Part shown: one piece after another, positions 4,698 through 5,748 of the stretch
Numbering within the stretch: the stretch's first letter is position 1
Layout: each line of letters opens with the position of its first letter
From: Pseudomonadota bacterium
Lineage (GTDB): Bacteria > Pseudomonadota > Alphaproteobacteria > Caulobacterales > Caulobacteraceae
Assembly (NCBI GenBank): GCA_023445705.1
Contig: JAEXKM010000219.1
Span: 1-5,748 of the forward strand
Length of the DNA: 5,748 nt
Reading direction: 5' to 3'
Program-made: the position numbers and the translations under genes
Notes under the pieces: generated by a model
Database searches by the model: none
Told to the model about the DNA's origin: nothing
What the model saw: the letters and a program-made list of their open reading frames with translations, nothing else

Positions 4698-5748
4698 CGC
4701 TCGACCTTCGGAAGGAAGGCCGCCAGCAGGCCGATGGCCGGCAGGAAGGCGCAGACCCTGTAGACCGTCTCGATGTTGGTCGCGTCGGCCAGCAGGCCCA
4801 GGACCGCAGCGCCCAGTCCGCCCATGCCGAACGAGAACCCGAACAGCATGCCAGACATCATGCCGACCTTGCCGGGGGCCAGTTCCTGGGCGAACACCAC
4901 GATCGCCGGGAAGGCGGAGGCCAGGATCAGGCCGATGATCACCACCAGCGGCCCGGTCCAGAACGCACTGGCGAACGGCAGCAGCAGGCTGAACGGCAGC
5001 ACGCCCAGGATCGAGAACCAGATCACGTACTTCCGGCCGAACCGATCGCCCAGCGGCCCGCCGGCGACCGTACCAACCGCCACCGCGCCCAGGAACAGGA
5101 ACAGGTGCATCTGGGCGCCCGCCACCGAGCTCCCGAACTTATCCATCATGTAGAAGGTCAGGTAGTTCGTCAGGCTGGCCAGGTAGACGTACTTCGAGAA
5201 GATCAGCGCCAGCAGGATCGAGACGCCGGTCACCACCTGGCGGCTGGGCACGGGAGGCAAGGCCGAAGCCTTGCTGGCGGCCAGGTTCAGCCGGGTTAGG
5301 CCGTGGGTGCGGTACCACTGGGCGACGTTCCACAGGATGCCGCCTGCCAGCAGCGCCAGCAGCGCGAAGAAGGCCAGACTCGACTGCCCCCATCGGACCA
5401 CGACCACCGCCGCGGCTAGCGGTCCCAGCGCCGAGCCGGCGTTGCCGCCAACCTGGAACAGCGACTGGGCCAGGCCATAGCGGCCCCCCGAGGCCATACG
5501 CGCGACCCGCGACGACTCCGGGTGGAAGACCGAGGATCCCATGCCCAGCAGGCAGGCTCCGACCACCACCAGGCCATAGGTGTGCGCCACCGAGAGGATG
5601 GCGAGGCCCGCGAGCGAGAACAACGTGCCGCCTGGCAGCGCCATGGGCGTCGGCCGTCGGTCGGCATAGAGCCCGACCATCGGCTGCAGGATCGAGGCGG
5701 TCATCTGATAGGCCAGGGTTACGATCCCGATCTGCCCGAAACTGAGCC
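4694..5748 (-). CDS. fsr: MFS exporter, Fsr (fosmidomycin resistance) family, 5' end outside window
   Basis: The last 350 residues of an inner-membrane major facilitator transporter. The frame is open past the ATG at 5702-5704 to the window edge, reading LSFGQIGIVTLAYQ, so that ATG is internal and about 50 N-terminal residues are missing compared with the roughly 400-residue E. coli Fsr. Close Fsr-type landmarks in visible numbering: TASILQPMVGLYADRR at 16-31 (MFS motif A), SSVFHPESSRVARMASGGR at 71-89, LAQSLFQVGGN at 92-102, a basic central loop at about 144-170, VSILLALIFSKYVYLAS at 175-191, GGPLGDRFGRKYVIW at 229-243 (second motif A), FAQELAPGKVGMMSG at 285-299, and FGMGGLGAAVLGLLAD at 306-321. 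E. coli Fsr is a proton-driven exporter conferring fosmidomycin resistance; the native substrate here is unknown. It is convergent with the DUF1295 gene, with overlapping stop codons. Confidence 0.93.
   Translation of the reverse strand, partial: LSFGQIGIVTLAYQMTASILQPMVGLYADRRPTPMALPGGTLFSLAGLAILSVAHTYGLVVVGACLLGMGSSVFHPESSRVARMASGGRYGLAQSLFQVGGNAGSALGPLAAAVVVVRWGQSSLAFFALLALLAGGILWNVAQWYRTHGLTRLNLAASKASALPPVPSRQVVTGVSILLALIFSKYVYLASLTNYLTFYMMDKFGSSVAGAQMHLFLFLGAVAVGTVAGGPLGDRFGRKYVIWFSILGVLPFSLLLPFASAFWTGPLVVIIGLILASAFPAIVVFAQELAPGKVGMMSGMLFGFSFGMGGLGAAVLGLLADATNIETVYRVCAFLPAIGLLAAFLPKVER

Overview
The window is GC-rich (about two thirds G+C by eye) and densely coded, with Shine-Dalgarno sites ahead of most genes. 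Codon use, protein families and a marked scarcity of GANTC sites suggest an alphaproteobacterium, plausibly of the Caulobacter/Phenylobacterium kind. This placement is inference, as there is no rRNA or marker gene here. The content is ordinary chromosomal metabolism: I see no mobile element, CRISPR array, tRNA or rRNA, and no clear novel multi-gene system.

Layout. 1-148 (+) is the 3' end of an adenosine-deaminase-like gene. 216-1019 (+) is an alpha/beta hydrolase with a complete catalytic triad. 1026-1550 (-) is a GNAT N-acetyltransferase, convergent with the hydrolase. 1551-1705 is a divergent control region with a candidate sigma-70-type promoter and a strong palindromic operator. 1706-2695 (+) is an aldo/keto reductase with an intact tetrad. 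2703-2727 is a perfect hairpin, probably a shared terminator. 2730-3707 (-) is a zinc-free quinone-oxidoreductase-type MDR enzyme. 3708-3899 is a second divergent control region. 3900-4697 (+) is a DUF1295 (steroid 5-alpha-reductase-like) membrane protein. 4694-5748 (-) is an Fsr-type (fosmidomycin resistance) MFS exporter, cut by the window's right edge.

From the hydrolase onward the six genes alternate strictly in strand (+ - + - + -). Each therefore probably has its own promoter, and none of these six can share an operon with its neighbour in this window. The two NAD(P)H-dependent oxidoreductases (aldo/keto reductase and MDR) meet tail to tail over one hairpin. The DUF1295 gene and the exporter meet tail to tail with stop codons overlapping inside a CTAG palindrome. 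Enzymes for reactive carbonyls and quinones, an acetyltransferase, a hydrolase and an exporter together suggest a loose detoxification neighbourhood, but no shared pathway can be shown from sequence. The best regulatory signal is the operator at 1657-1676, whose repressor is not encoded in the window.
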